Part shown: piece by piece, positions 1 to 13,700 of the stretch | Numbering within the stretch: the stretch's first letter is position 1 | How the letters are laid out: each line of letters starts with the position of its first letter | NCBI RefSeq assembly: GCF_026914265.1 | Contig: NC_069135.1 | Span: 16,918,406 to 16,982,405, forward strand | Source of the DNA: Mya arenaria | Taxonomy: Eukaryota; Mollusca; Bivalvia; Myida; Myidae | DNA length: 64,000 nucleotides | Direction: 5' to 3' | Notes under the pieces: generated by a model | The model's input: only the letters and a program-made list of their open reading frames with translations | Database searches by the model: none | Told to the model about the DNA's origin: nothing | Position numbers and translations under genes: made by a program

Positions 1-62
1 GACTACTTACACACACACAAAAACAAACAACCTATGCTAATATGCTGGAACGCTGTGAATGT

Positions 63-901
63 TTATCCGTCAATGGTGCCCAAGGCAGTTGGTGATTTCA
101 TGAAGTCAGACGTCAGTTTGTCTTTATGGAATTGGAAGGTTTTGATTGCAGTCCATTTATTCATACTGGCAAGACTTAATTGCAGCTGTGGTAGTTGGTG
201 TTTGGATTGTTGTGCTGTAGTGAACAACTGGTTCATGTTCCTTTCCTGTGATTTCATCTTTGATTTCATACTGTCCAGCTTGGTCTTTACATCATAGCAT
301 TGTTTCTTGCAAGTATGAAGAATGTCTTCATTAGCTTTCTTGATTCCATTAATTATTGTGACCAGTTCTTTCTCTCTTTTGTCAAAGTATGCTATCAGCT
401 CATCTCTAGCTTGCCTAATTTTCTTAATCTCTTCTGCTGCTTCATCAGAAATTATCTTTAAAGCATTTTCAATGCCTTTCTGAAAGCCTTCTATTGGCCT
501 TGCTTGAAGTCTTGAGCAATGTCTGGAATGTAGTCAATCTTGCAGTTTCTGTGGTTAAGTACGACACAGTCTCCACAGTTTAAAGCATCATGTACTGGAC
601 AGAAGAACTTGATGACTTTACTGGAGTGATGGGGACAAGGCTCTGTACATCCTTGATCCTCATGCTTTGTGGTTGGGTAGAAGGAGGGCATCTTGTCGTT
701 GCCAAGCACCACATGGTTTTGTGTGATACCCAGTTTCCTGTGGACTCTGATGCAGCTTGAGCATAGATACTCTTTGCAGTTGTTACAGAAACCATTTGTG
801 TGAATGTGGCTCCCATCCCTGGTGCATGGTATGCAGTAAATTGTAGCATCAGCTGATGAAATGTCTACATCCTTTGGCCTTTTTCTGCCAGAGACCTCCA
901 T
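63..901 (-). pseudogene. TRIM-like two-B-box, coiled-coil protein, frameshifted
   Basis: The reading frame starts at 901 (first residues MEVSGRKRPKDVD) and runs without introns. Residues about 20-66 form a B-box-1-like zinc module (YCIPC, then CNNC, CSSC and two His). Residues about 88-125 form a B-box 2 (CPHH, CPVH, CGDC, then His/Cys). The frame closes near 491, but the following sequence in another frame (about 490 to 63) continues as a charged coiled coil with Glu/Lys-rich heptads, as expected after B-boxes. One frameshift near 500 therefore separates two plausible halves. The second half stops at 63-65, and no NHL or RING domain is seen. Proteins of this plan (B-box, B-box, coiled coil) form a very large family in bivalves; their partners are mostly unknown. 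It could be a decayed retrocopy, because it is intronless, or a live gene with a sequencing error. It lies outside the duplicated block. Confidence 0.6.
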
Positions 902-1445
902 TATGACTGAAATTAAATAGGGCTGAAGTTTGCTGAGAGCATTTGTGGAAGTTTCATTCGTAGTGATAAATAATATGTATATTTAGAATTAGATACCTGT
1001 GAAATCAAAAGCACATGATCAAGTGTGACTAATATCAATAAAAAGAATTGAATACCCTATTTGTTTATGCCCTTTTTATAAAGATAAGGGGCATATATGT
1101 TTGCAGATGTCTCTGGGTTGGTGGGTCTGTCAGTATGTCGGTCAGTATGTCTGTCAGAAGATCTAAGTTTGTCCACACAATACCTCAAGAATGGTTTGAT
1201 CTAAGACCATGAAACATCACTGGTAAGTTGCCTGTGACCAGTAGACGACCTTATTGTTTTTAAGAACAGTAAGCCAAATTTCACAATCACAGTCAACAGT
1301 CTCATGAAAACTTTGTCGCAGTGGCAATAAATTATGAAAGGTTTGACCTAGCTCTATCAAATTTCAGTGGTAGGTTGCCCTTCAAGAATAGTTCAAACCT
1401 CAGTGGTAAGTTGCCTTTGACCGGCATATACTAGTAACCCCTAAT
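902..1445. other. Non-coding flank with a degenerate dispersed molluscan repeat
   Basis: This is the 5' flank of the TRIM-like frame. At about 1070-1250 it holds a piece of the bivalve repeat family whose end reads 'gcccctttttataaag', followed by GTCTGTCAGTATGTCGG-like runs. The same kind of edge is seen at 5585-5650. No exon was recognised. Confidence 0.4.
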
Positions 1446-1454
1446 TTGAATACA

Positions 1455-2060
1455 GTAGGTCAAGGACCTGGTCAACAGTTAATGAAAACTGTGTCTGGAC
1501 AACAGTTTATGAAAACTGTGTGTGGTCAACAGTTAATGAAAACTGTGTCTGGTCAACAGTTAATGAAAAATGTGTCTGGTCCACAGTTAATGAAAACTGT
1601 GTCTGGTCAACAGTTAATGAAAACTGTGACTGGTCAACAGTTAATGAAAACTGTGTCTGGTCAACAGTTAATGAAAACTGTGTCTGCTGGTCAACAGTTA
1701 ATGAAAACTGTGTCTGATCAACAGTAATGAAAACTGTGTATGCTGGTCAATAGTTAATGAAAACAGTATCTGCTGGTCAACAGTTAATGAAAACTGTGTC
1801 TGCTGGTCAACAGTTAATGAAAACTGTGTATGTTGGTCAATAGTTAATGAAAACTGTGTCTGCTGGTCAACAGTTAATGAAAACTGTGTCTGCTGGTCAA
1901 CAGTTAATGAAAACTGTGTCTGCTGGTCAACAGTTAATGAAAACTGTGTCTGCTGGTCAACAGTTAATGAAAACTGTGTCTGATGGTCAACAGTTAATGA
2001 AAACTATGTCTGCTGGTCAACAGTTAATGAAAACTGTGTATGCTGGTCAACAGTTAAATA
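1455..2060. repeat. 27/30-bp minisatellite
   Basis: About 21 tandem copies of a unit containing ggtcaacagttaatgaaaac. The units are 27 bp in the left part (to about 1685). They become 30 bp further right because most carry an extra codon-sized insert (gct in 'tctgctggtcaac'). Both lengths are multiples of three, so short spurious reading frames appear (for example repeated GQQLMKTVS). The array lies in the left flank, outside the large duplication. Confidence 0.9.
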
Positions 2061-4773
2061 CTCAGTCATGAAGATTGCAATGTTGGTTACACATTACCAA
2101 TACAATACATTCAGTTTGAGTGATATTTCGTATACAAAAATCATTGTTGATTTATTGTTTAAGAAATGACAAACAATTTGTTAATATTCTTCTTTATTAA
2201 AATAATATAAAACAAAATGACAGCGCTTGTATGCATTCGGAAAATAGCACAGATTGTTTGGTAGCGGGTCGCGTAAGCAATGCAGCAATCGAATCTGATG
2301 AGAGACATTTTCGAATGGTATTGAGGATGTGTAAACCAGCAATTATATAAACACCCAAATGAATTGCTCATTTTCTGACATCAATGTTTGTTACATACAC
2401 ATTCTCAATGACATTCTTTAACATTTTAGCGCTAATTGTGCTCCATTGTCACCTAAAGCCGATGCCCGAGTGCATTTGAAGTATGGTGTGAAAAACTATG
2501 GCATGATCACAAGTTCGAAATAAGAATTGATAAATAGGTGCAAAATACCAAATCGGGACCGTAATTAATAGGAATGGCCAATGATTTCGGACTAGCCATT
2601 TCAGACAAAAGATTAAAAATTTAGTTAAACAAAGAAGTAAAATCGGGATCGATTTTTCTTTTCGAAATAGGGATAATTTCGGATAAACGGTGTTCAGAAT
2701 AGCGGTGTTCAAAAGTGAAGAAATACAAAAGAAAAGGTTATTGAACGTAGGTGTGAAGTTGTTTTATCTGTATTTCTGATAATTATTTGGATTTTGACTT
2801 ATTCCAAGTAAGAAAGCTATTGTTGACAATCAACCAAATTAAAAAAAAGCTTTAAATAGTTGATTAATTTAATATAGCAATTTACCATGAAATTTTTCTC
2901 CATCCAAACAAAAGAGGTCACATTAACAGTGGGGGATTTCCTGGATGTCAGGTGATATTTTTTATTCTCAATTTACATCATTGTTCTCATTAGTTACTCG
3001 TGATCTTGATTTAACCTACTTATTAAATAAGATAGGGTTAGGTCTATTAGATTAAAGCTATATTAACTAAGTAAGACCACACCAATTTTATTTATTTTTC
3101 TATAGATTCTGCGAGTTGTTTTTTAAGTGAGTGAGCATTTAAAAAAAAGAATATTTTTTTATAACCTAAAAAAGTAAAGCAAGCTTTTCATTTTATAATC
3201 AATATAAAGATGACAGTTTTAACCCATTTGAACACAATCTTGCACTATTAGACAATGAAAAAATTAAATGTTCCAATACTTGCTATTCACTTAATAGTTT
3301 TGTAAGAGTATGAAAAGAAGGTCAACCAAAGTTCTAAGATGATAATGACAGATTTTAAGAAAACTAACTCATTTTAATCAAAATAGTTTTAATCCTGCTG
3401 TCAGGAATGTGTTTGAAACAACTTATCTACCCAAATAACTTGATACTCATTTGCAATTTTATTTATACAATTAAGTTATGTATTTATTTTGGAAATTTAA
3501 AAAAAGAAGAAAGGTTAGTTGTGTGTTTTTGCATTTTTTAATATGTTCATTTCTTTCAGCAGCAAGCTATCAGTGCATGTGTTTACAAAGGCAGCATAAA
3601 AGAAAATTAGGATATATATATTCTTGAATTCATCGTGACAGAAGAGCGCAATACATAAACATGCACTTGTATTGTAATGAGAAAGTATAGTAGAGCAAGC
3701 ATAAGAAATACATACTATGATACACAAAATAAAGAAACTACATTGTAAATCAGCTTTTTGATTTATATCGTTTGAAATCACTCTAAAGGCAATGACATGT
3801 TCTTACCAAAAATGAACAGTTTATTAAGAATTTTGCTATGGTCAGGGAGTTGTTTATTTCCTCTACCTATTTTTCAGTCTTTCAGATCCAGTTTTCCTTT
3901 CTATACTGATTGCTTTTTATGACAGATATTTATACGAAATTGTTGTTTTTGTCAGTATTTTGTAAAAAAGCAACACGCTCAGGCAGCATTTTAGACTAAA
4001 CAGTGAAACACATTCCTTTTGGCTTAAAGGGACTATACACCAGATTGGCACCAAACCATTTTTTTTTTTCGCTATTGTTAATTTAGATTCCAGATCGATA
4101 ATCACTTGTCACTTTGGGTGTCAATTGCTCTTGCGGATTAAACAAACATTCAGATCATGCATTGAGGCTCCCTTCAGGTGATACCGACCCTCACACTGAA
4201 ATTCTCTCGGGTCAAAACTGAAGCATACTACAAATTTATGATGCGTCTATTTTGGGTCATTTACGATTTCTGTGCGTCAAAACCCGGGAGCTGGGGTGAC
4301 TTGAAAGCCCTGACTGTATAGCCCCATTAAGGCTTTTACATCATCGCGGTCATCAGGTAGAATTCTAGCTGTGATTATTATGACTATGATCATATAATAA
4401 CCTATTCAGCAAAAAATTCTCAGTCTAATGATAGGTACATTATTTTAAATAACTGTTGAAATATTTCTTGAAGTTTGATTCCCATTGAAGTGGATCAAGT
4501 GAAATATGTTTTCCGGAGGCTGCCATTTACCTTTACAAAAAGTGTAAATCAAGCAAACATCCTGTTTAAAACGCTACATTTCACAGCATGTTATTTCTAC
4601 CCAAGCTCAGGACAACAACCGGACAAAAAGTAGTGTAAATCACCGCTATTTAAAACGCTTTATTTCACAGCATGTTATTTAAACCCAAGGTCAAGATAAG
4701 AACTTGACACACAGTAGTGTTAATCACCCCTGTTTAAATCTCACCATCTCACAGCTTGTTATTCCTACCCTAG
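2061..4773. other. Left breakpoint and MAEL intron sequence
   Basis: Homology with the second copy begins near 2313 ('atggtattgaggatgtg', matched by 'atggtattcaggatgtg' near 32659). Everything from there to 4773 is AT-rich sequence repeated at about 32660-35136. I found no exon for the missing upstream part of MAEL (HMG box and start of the MAEL domain). This stretch is best read as part of the intron before the exon at 4774. Segments such as 2530-2715 (gataaacggtgttcagaata) look like old dispersed repeat, but no ends could be defined. Confidence 0.5.
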
Positions 4774-7700
4774 GTGATGACACCCACCAGATTCCTGTGG
4801 AAAATTTTGAGCAGGCAGATGGAAACTACACCGGCCTGTGGATCCACATTGAGAACTTTATCAACCCGAATGGAGAACTGTCCGAACACCCACCCCTCTA
4901 CTGTCTGGTAATACCATTAGGGCCTTGGTAGAATTGAAGATGAAAAAACAAAAACAGAAATTCTTTGCAGTTTTAATTATGCCCCCCCCCCCACCAGCTC
5001 CCCCACAAGCTTGTCCGAGTGATAACCCAACAATTCCTGGACCTATGTTCATCGAACTTGATTTGAAGGTTGGACCTGATCGGTAGATGACCCATATTGA
5101 TTCTAGGAGTCATTGGGTCAAAGTTCAAGGTCACATTGACCTTTAACACGAAAAGGTTGTCTAAGCTAGAGCGAATGATAACTCAACAAGGCCTGGACCT
5201 ATGGACATCAAACTTTACATGGGATTGGGCCTGATCAGTAGATGACCCCCTTTGATTTAAGTGGTTATCACAACAAAGATCAAGGTCACAGTGACCTTGA
5301 ACTTGAACACAAAAACCTTGTTTGTGTGATAACCTGACCATGCCTGCGCCCATGGCCCTCAAACTTAACATTAAGGTTGGAGGGGTGACCAGTAAATGAT
5401 CCCTGTTGATTTTGAGGTAATAGAGTAAAAGGTCAAGGTCACAATTCATATTTGTCATTAAAATTTACATCATATTTACTTATTCCCTGCTGCTAAAAGA
5501 ATACATGTTTATATGCAAATATCAGTCATCATCTGCACATGATTAAAACCTGTACCTACTATCCTCACACTTTGAATGGTCATTATTATGCCCCCCTTCG
5601 ATGAAGAGGGGTATATTGCTTTGCACATGTCGGTCGGTCGGTCCGTGGGTAGACCAAAGCTTGTCCAAGTACTAACTCAACAATCCCTGGACATATGGTG
5701 ATCAAACTTGAGGTTGGGCCTGACCAGGAGATGACCCCTATTGAATTTCAGGCTCATCGGGTCAAGGTCACAGTGACCTTTGATGGTAAAAGGATTTTAA
5801 AGCTTGTCCGAGTGATAACTCAACAATGCCTAGACCTATGGTCATCAAACTGATATGGAAGTTGGGCCTGACCAGTTGTAAAGTTATCACTTGGACAACC
5901 TTTTACCATTCAAGGTCACTGTGACCTTGATCTTTAGCCCAATGACCCCCAACAACCATAGGGGTCAGCAGGCTAAAGGTCAAGGTCACAGTGACATTGA
6001 ATTGTAAAACGTTGTCCGAGTGATAACTCGACAATGAATGCATCCATAGCCCTCAAACTGGACTTGGGGTTGCGCCTGTCCTGTAGATGACCCCTTATGA
6101 TTTTAGGGTTCATCGGGTCAAAGGTCAAGATCACAGTGACCTTGAACAAAAAAAGCTTGTCTAAGTGATAACTTGACAATGCCTGCACCCATGGCCCTCA
6201 AACTTTCCTCACACTTTGAATGGTCATAATCTTAAAACTGCCTCAACATCATCCAATGTCAGTGACAAATCAGTTGTCATTTCGGTCCATGCATATTTCA
6301 TTCAATCGTCCATATAATCCTGACAACAAGGTGCTCAGAGGGGGCATAATGTTTGACAAACTGTAAATCATCTCTTGTTTTAAAAGGAATCCAATATCAA
6401 TGACAAATCAGCTGTCATTTGGGTCCATGCATTATTTCATTCAATTGTCCAAATATTCCTGACAACATGGCGCTCAAGGGGAAAAATGTTTGACAAACAT
6501 CTCTTGTTATGAGTAAGTTTGCTGGTTTCTTACAAGTTAAGCTCATCTGAATGTACATCTATCAAGCCAAGTTTCATACTTATTGTCAGGGGGCGGGTAA
6601 ATAAATCAGACATTTACTGGAATGTACATGTTATGGATGTATGTCTACCCCCTCTTATTAGGGAGCGGGTGAAAACTATGATGCAGTTGAGCGGTGCCTG
6701 GAATGGATCCATGGAAAGGCAAGACTTGGTGCGCCTAATCGCATACGGAAGGTGTACGAGATTGAGGGCCTTTTCCAGGAGCTGCATGCCCACGTGGGCA
6801 ATCAGGTGTCCAAGGCCTTGTTGATCCAGTCCCTCACATCCTCCGACTGGGACTATGAGCCAAACACCAAGTAAGAGGCATTTAACATTATGGACATTAA
6901 GGTGCTATCTCTGATGGTGAGTAGGACTATTTGCTAAACATCATGGGTATTTAAGTGCTATCTTAGATGGTGAATAGAACTTTGGCATCAAACACCAGTA
7001 ATGGGCATTCAACATCATGGACATTTAAGTGCTATCTTACGATGGTGAATAGAACTTTGGCATCAAACACCAGTAATGGGCATTCAACATCATGGACATT
7101 TAGGTGCTATCTTAGATGGTGAACAGAACTTTGGCATCAAACACCAGTAATGGGCATTCAACATCATGGACATTTAGGTGCTATCTTAGATGGTGAATAG
7201 AACTTTGGCATCAAACACCAGTAATGGGCATTCAACATCAAGGACATTCAGGTGCTATCTTAGATGGTGAATAGAACTTTGGCATCAAACACCAGTAATG
7301 GGCATTCAACATCATGGACATTTAGGTGCTATCTTAGATGGGGAATAGAACTTTGGCATCAAACACCAGTAATGGGCATTCAACATCATGGACATTTAGG
7401 TGCTATCTTAGATGGGGAATAGAACTTTGGCATCAAACACCAGTAATGGGCATTCAACATCATGGACATTCAGGTGCTATCTTAGATGGTGAATAGAACT
7501 TTGGCATCAAACACCAGTAATGGGCATTCAACATCATGGACATTTAGGTGCTATCTTAGATGGGGAATAGAACTTTGGCATCAAACACCAGTAATGGGCA
7601 TTCAACATCATGGACATTTAGGTGCTATCTTAGATGGGGAATATAACTTTGGCATCAAACACCAGTAATGGGCATTCAACATCATGGACATTTAGGTGCT

Positions 7701-10700
7701 ATCTTAGATGGGGAATAGAACTGCCAGCCAAACACCAAGTTAAATTTAGGTCTTAGATGGTGACCGAGCGGGCTTTTGAGTCTTACACCACATAAGCGGC
7801 ATTCTACATAATGGAAGATTAAGGGGCATTCTTAGGTCAGACCTGACTGGGACTATGAATATTATTTTGGGATTATGGTGCTACCCTGAATCAGAACTTA
7901 TTTTGTCTTATGTCTGTAGTGAGTGTTTATGATATATGAAGAGTTATTTCAGTTTCATACATCAACATACTTCAGACTTAATTTATGAGCAAATGTACTA
8001 GCACTTCTATAGGCATGAACCGTTTGGTTCGTTTAGAAATATTGATAAATTGTACGTACATTCTATTGTTCAATATCAATGAACGCAATGCATACTTATA
8101 TCAAGTTGTTTTGTACAGTCTCAGTTAATCAATGGTTTCAGGTGTAAGTACCATGATGAGAAGGAAGTGAAAGACTGCTCCCTGGGAATAGTGAAGAGAT
8201 ATGTGTAAGAATTACTGTTTTTGTTGCCTTGTTATATGGCATTTGATCCAGATCCATTAAATCAGATGTGGATGGGGGGGGTTTAAGTTTATAAACAAAG
8301 ATATGTAAATACAGCGGATGCAAACGAATGGCAAATTGATATTCGGGTAATCGTTTCAATCGAATATTTGAATACCAAAATGTATATTTAAGAAGTTGTA
8401 GTAAAATACTTTTATTCGCTTTTGTAATGCCCAGGATCTTTTTACCCCTCGTTGTTGCCATGACTTGCAATGGACTCAATTTTTCCCAGATCCTCTGTAC
8501 TTCCCCATTTAGATCCCAACAAATAGCAATACATTTTCAATGAGCAAAAAACAGGATTGAATTATTTCAATTCCACAGTGATTATATTTGTAAAATATGG
8601 GAATTAAGATCAGAGAAGGTTGTAACTTCCTGGTGAAATGACGTTACACCAACGTAAGGTTGTTCATGGGACTTGCAGCCTCGTTCTGGGACTGACCTTT
8701 ACTAAATATAATTATGAATAACAAAAACATTGATTTTGATTCATCTATTGTACAACAATATAGGAACTTTATCCTTAAACTTTTAACAATACAGTTACAT
8801 TTCAAAGCACAATATATAAAAACATGGAAAACAGTATATAGCACATAACTAGCAGATGTCATTTATATCATCAAGGCAATTTGAGAAATATTGCCTAGTT
8901 CAATTGGCAGTCAAGGCAACACATTGGTGGAAGGATGAGTCCTTAAACCCTTAATTTACACTGTCATTTAGATGCACAGAAAATAATTAAAATTTGATTG
9001 ATTTTACTTGTTTCATAGCCAGTGATGGTAAAGTTACGGGGACTGGTAAAAGTTCCTGACGATATGTGACATATGACGCTATACTGTTATTATATTCACG
9101 CCTCTGGTATTAGGGGACAATCATTGTAAAACCTAGACAAACAAACAATATACACAACAACACAGTTGTAGGCAAAAGGTTTATTATTTTATTTTTTCAA
9201 CAAAAAACATTGAATATTCAAATTTTTGATTTTGACATTCGAAAAACCAATCTTTCAATCAAATATTCATTTGCATTCAATTAAATATTCATTTGCATCC
9301 CTAGTAAATACAAATTTAGTATATGGGTCTCTCTTAAATAATTGTGTGTCACATGGCAAATAGAATCCAAGTGTCCTTATTTGAAGTAAATAAAGATGTA
9401 TCTCTGCTAAGTTTGCCTTTACTCGTATAAATATTTTTTATATCACAATAATATCAATATCACTGAGTGTATTCTATGACATGATGTTACTGAAATCTGT
9501 CTGACTCTTTCTGCCAATTCCTTATTTTATGTGGGCCCTTGAAGCATGGTAGTCACATAAGAGATTATGTTGTCACGTGTCTTTCAATAAGTTTTAAATG
9601 ACTTGTTATAGACTTGTTACAGAGTCTTTAAACATGAAATACACATTGATCATGGCCACTCAAAAGGCCTCTATTGATTTTTGGGCCAAAATGTCAAAGG
9701 TAAAGTTCATGGTGACCTTTAACGCCACCTGCAGGCCACACATCTGATTCCCTGAGTTGCTTATACTCCTTTTTATCTACATCTATATTCTCCAGGTATG
9801 CCATTTCTGACTCACTGTGTAAGGATTATGACGTTCAGCTGACAAGGGCACACATACCTGCACGTGAGGACACAGGCCGTGTTACAGTCCTGTCCCCCTC
9901 CAGCATGCCTGTGTGCAATAAACAGGAGGCTAGACTTGCACCAAAGAATGACACCATCTTCGTTGCCAAAGTATGTAGATAGTGGTAGAATATGACTTAT
10001 CTTCAGCTTTCCACTTTGATGTCAAAAAGTAATATTTTGATCTGTGTCACCATAAATTTGTTTTCACTTACAAGTGCGAAATAACCTTAATTTTATCTTG
10101 AAACATACTATAAATCATGGTAATGGTATAAAATCATAAAATATCAAACCTGTCATAGAGTTTATTGGTTTTAGAGGATGAGGTTTGCCCCTCAAAAGGG
10201 ACACCAGTAGAGGCTGCTACCCAGGAGGTTGACTTGAGAGTGATTTATACCTGTAGCCATCTTTACAATCCAGCTAAAGTAACCTAGTATAGACTTTTGG
10301 CTAAAGCAATGAACATTTGCAAAAGATTGGTGAAACATAATGTCATGTGATTATAAAAAATATAAGTGTGCTCAAGATTTAACATTTGATTACAGAAGCA
10401 GATTCCTGAAACACAGGACTATACAGCGCTCCGTAGACCAAATAATCCTCAAGGTACATTTGTAGGATGAAAAATGGTTTTGAATTTGACTTTTCAAAGT
10501 AAAAGGAGAGCTATACTACTCACCCTAGCGTCACACCTTGGTTGGGGTTTTATATGTAAGCACCTCTAAGTCATTATTTCAGCAAATACATCATGTATTG
10601 CATTGAAATGTTTGAATTGTATTCCCAACTATCCAACCCACTTAGTTTATGAAGTAAAATAACACTTATTTGAATAAAATGCTAATTATAGACCTTTGTT

Positions 10701-13700
10701 GTTTGTCTTAGAAATTTTGGTAAAGGTTTTGCATTACTTGATGTATTACATTGAGACTTTATACAATGGTACTCAACCATTCAGCCTACCTACAACCACA
10801 TTTAAGTCAATATCTCAACACATTTATTGCATTAAACTTGAGACATTTGTTCCCAACTATCCAACTGATTTAATTAATCAAGTTAGATTACTCTATCTTG
10901 CATAAAATGCAAATATTTGTCATTTATTGTTTGACATAGAATTTCTGGCTAAGGTTTTAGTTAATATATCAGAAACTGATTGATGTATTGCATTGAGACT
11001 TTATACAACGGTACTCAACCACCCAACCTACTTGAATAACCAAGTGAGATAACTATATTTGGCAAATAATGGCCCTGTATTATTGGACAAAGAAATTCTG
11101 CTTAAAGTTTTGCATGTCACCACATTTAAGTCAGCAAATACAGCATGTATTGCATTGAAACAACTTTAGACACAGGTTCCCAACCATTCAACCTTCTTAA
11201 TTAATACATTTAAATAACTATATCTTGCATATAATTTAAATTCTGCCCCTTTATTTTTCGACTTTGAAATTCTGTTTAAAGATTTGCACATAAGCGCATA
11301 TAAATCAATAACTCACAACTATATTGTGTATTGCATTGAACTTTTTCACAATCAAGTATGGTGACTCTATCTTGCATATGATGCAAAGTTCCCCCTTTAA
11401 TTTTTTACTTAGAAATTCCAGTTAATCTAATTTTACAGTGATCCATGCAAGTTTCACTTTCACTTTGCAATCCTTAAACTCAAAAGAAGCAGAACAGTTG
11501 ACTGGGCTGAGCTTGTATTTATATTTTCCAATTAGCCCTGATTTAGTAGTGGCAAACACTTTTAATGGTAGGCTAGAGGGGATATAAATAAATAATTCCA
11601 GTATGATCTGCTCCAGCATAAGATTAAGTAGACACTTTTTGTGTCACGAGAACAGAGTGAAGCAATTTAAAGTATGCAGCAATATATTTAATTTAATAAT
11701 AGTATCATTGATGTATTGTAGATTCTATGTTTTTTTACAGATCACGAAAATGTGTCCTTTTGCAATTGTCTCTTATGAATTATTGTATGTGTATACTTAA
11801 TGTTTACAGCTTCCAATTTTCTCATGGGGAATAGTATACAGGAGGACTATGCTCCCAGGGGCAGGGGACTCACTGTTGGAATGCGTGGTGAGAAACTACC
11901 CTTTTTTACTTAATGGGATTCTACTTAAAAGAGCCATTGTGTATATTATCTGTACTTTTGGTTCAATGCTCACTGTTGGAATGCGTGGTGAGAAACTACC
12001 CTTTTTTACTTAATGGGATTCTACTTAAAAGAGCCATTGTGTATATTATCTGTACTTTTGGTTCAATGCTTTTATTATGCTTTTATTATTAGGTAATGAC
12101 CCTTTTATTTCTAAATAGTGTGGTGTATGTCCACTTTTTCTGAGCAACTGCCTACTTGAATTCAATGTGACCTAACTTAAAGTGGAGATGCGCATATTAT
12201 CAGCACATTCCACTTTGATGATTTTTATGGACGCTTTTTAATTTCTATATAATGTGTTATAATAATAGCTTCTTTTGTATTCATTCTATTTCCTTGTAAC
12301 TTGAATTCAATGAAACTGTTTGGAAAGCTCTGCTTCATAAAATTGAAACTTTGAATTAGTTGAAGAAAAACTAGAAGTATTTCTTTATCATTCTGTACTT
12401 TCCGTTAAAATATAAACCCTGTGGGGGAGCATCCATCGTTTACAACGATCACTTTGTTTTTTAGCAACAATTGTCTGTAGACATAACCTTAATATATCTC
12501 AATCATCCTATATGTAGTATCTACAATAATGCTCTATTCCAGACATGAGCCTCCAGGAGCCAAGGCCTGTAGGAAGAGGGGCTGCACCTTCTTGTCACGT
12601 TGCTGCCCCTCCTACCATACTTCAGGTAGGCCTGGGCTTGCTGTAGGATTACGATATGTGTAAATGTGTGTTTAAATGTGCAGTATATTAGTATCATAGT
12701 ATCATGAATATGATTCACAATTTTGCCAAAATCATCAATCACATTGATAAGGATGTAAGGTACTGTCAAGCAGGGTGTCAACTGTAGAAAAAATGTTACT
12801 GGTAATCATATAAGGTTCCATGTCATCAACCATCAAAGTCTTACCAAAGCCTGTACCCTTCTGACAACTGCTAGTAATGGACGCAAAGATTAAAATTTTA
12901 CGGACAGGAGTATATGGAACTGATGCTTATGCTTCAAATCTTTGCTATTTCAATGTAAGAGGCCAAGTTCCAATACAGCTTTTATCTCTATGGGTATATT
13001 TGTTTTCAGGGTAACCCAGGCCTACCAATACAGCAGCCCCTTGGTCTTGGGCGGGGAATGATAGCCTGCCCTTCGCTGTCTCAGAGGATGTCACAACCCC
13101 CAGGAATGCCGGCTCACCAGTATTATGGTGATGATGGTGATGATGGTGATGATGATGATGATGATGTTGATGATATGCCCCAAGTAGCTCCTGTCAAGCT
13201 TCCCTCACGGATAATACCTGCCGTTGCCATCCCAGCCAATCAAACCTCTAAACCCATTTCCCAGAATTCCAACCCTGGCAATGTGCCACGTCAGTCAGCA
13301 GTAAATGGTGCAGGGGATGATCCATTCTTTGGAGGTTAGTTAATAGCTTGGAGTTCAGGAAAAGGTCCACAAAAAAACATTTGAATAATGAATATATTTA
13401 TTGAATTGTTCCGTTTTTAGTTCATGTACTTCACGATAGGTGATAAAAACATTTCTTTAAAAAACATTAACGATTACCTGTTTATTTAGATATGAAAAAT
13501 ATATAAGTAACAATTGTCTAACTGTATATTTTCTTCAACAGCTGTGGGAGTCGGAAGACGAGGGATTCTGGAATTGTTGATGACGCAGGGGAGAAGGGCA
13601 GGGGTGCCTGTGGGACGGGGGTATGCCCCTCCTGACTGGGGTAGGTTTGACAAGGATTTTGACTGAGGGATCGGATAATAAATTCAGTTTGAGTAAAGAA

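Noticed and set aside
2449-2712. Open frame rich in Leu/Ile/Phe resembling a membrane protein
   Set aside because: AT-rich composition in non-coding sequence, no splice signals or homology recognised, and the frame is shorter in the second copy (32882-33091).
2313-4773. Missing 5' exons of MAEL (HMG box) inside the window
   Set aside because: Searched by eye for the HMG box and for the MAEL-domain start; nothing convincing was found in either copy or in the left flank.
8138-8479. 113-codon minus frame over the MAEL exon at 8142
   Set aside because: Antisense shadow of exon and intron. It changes length and residues through indels in copy 2.
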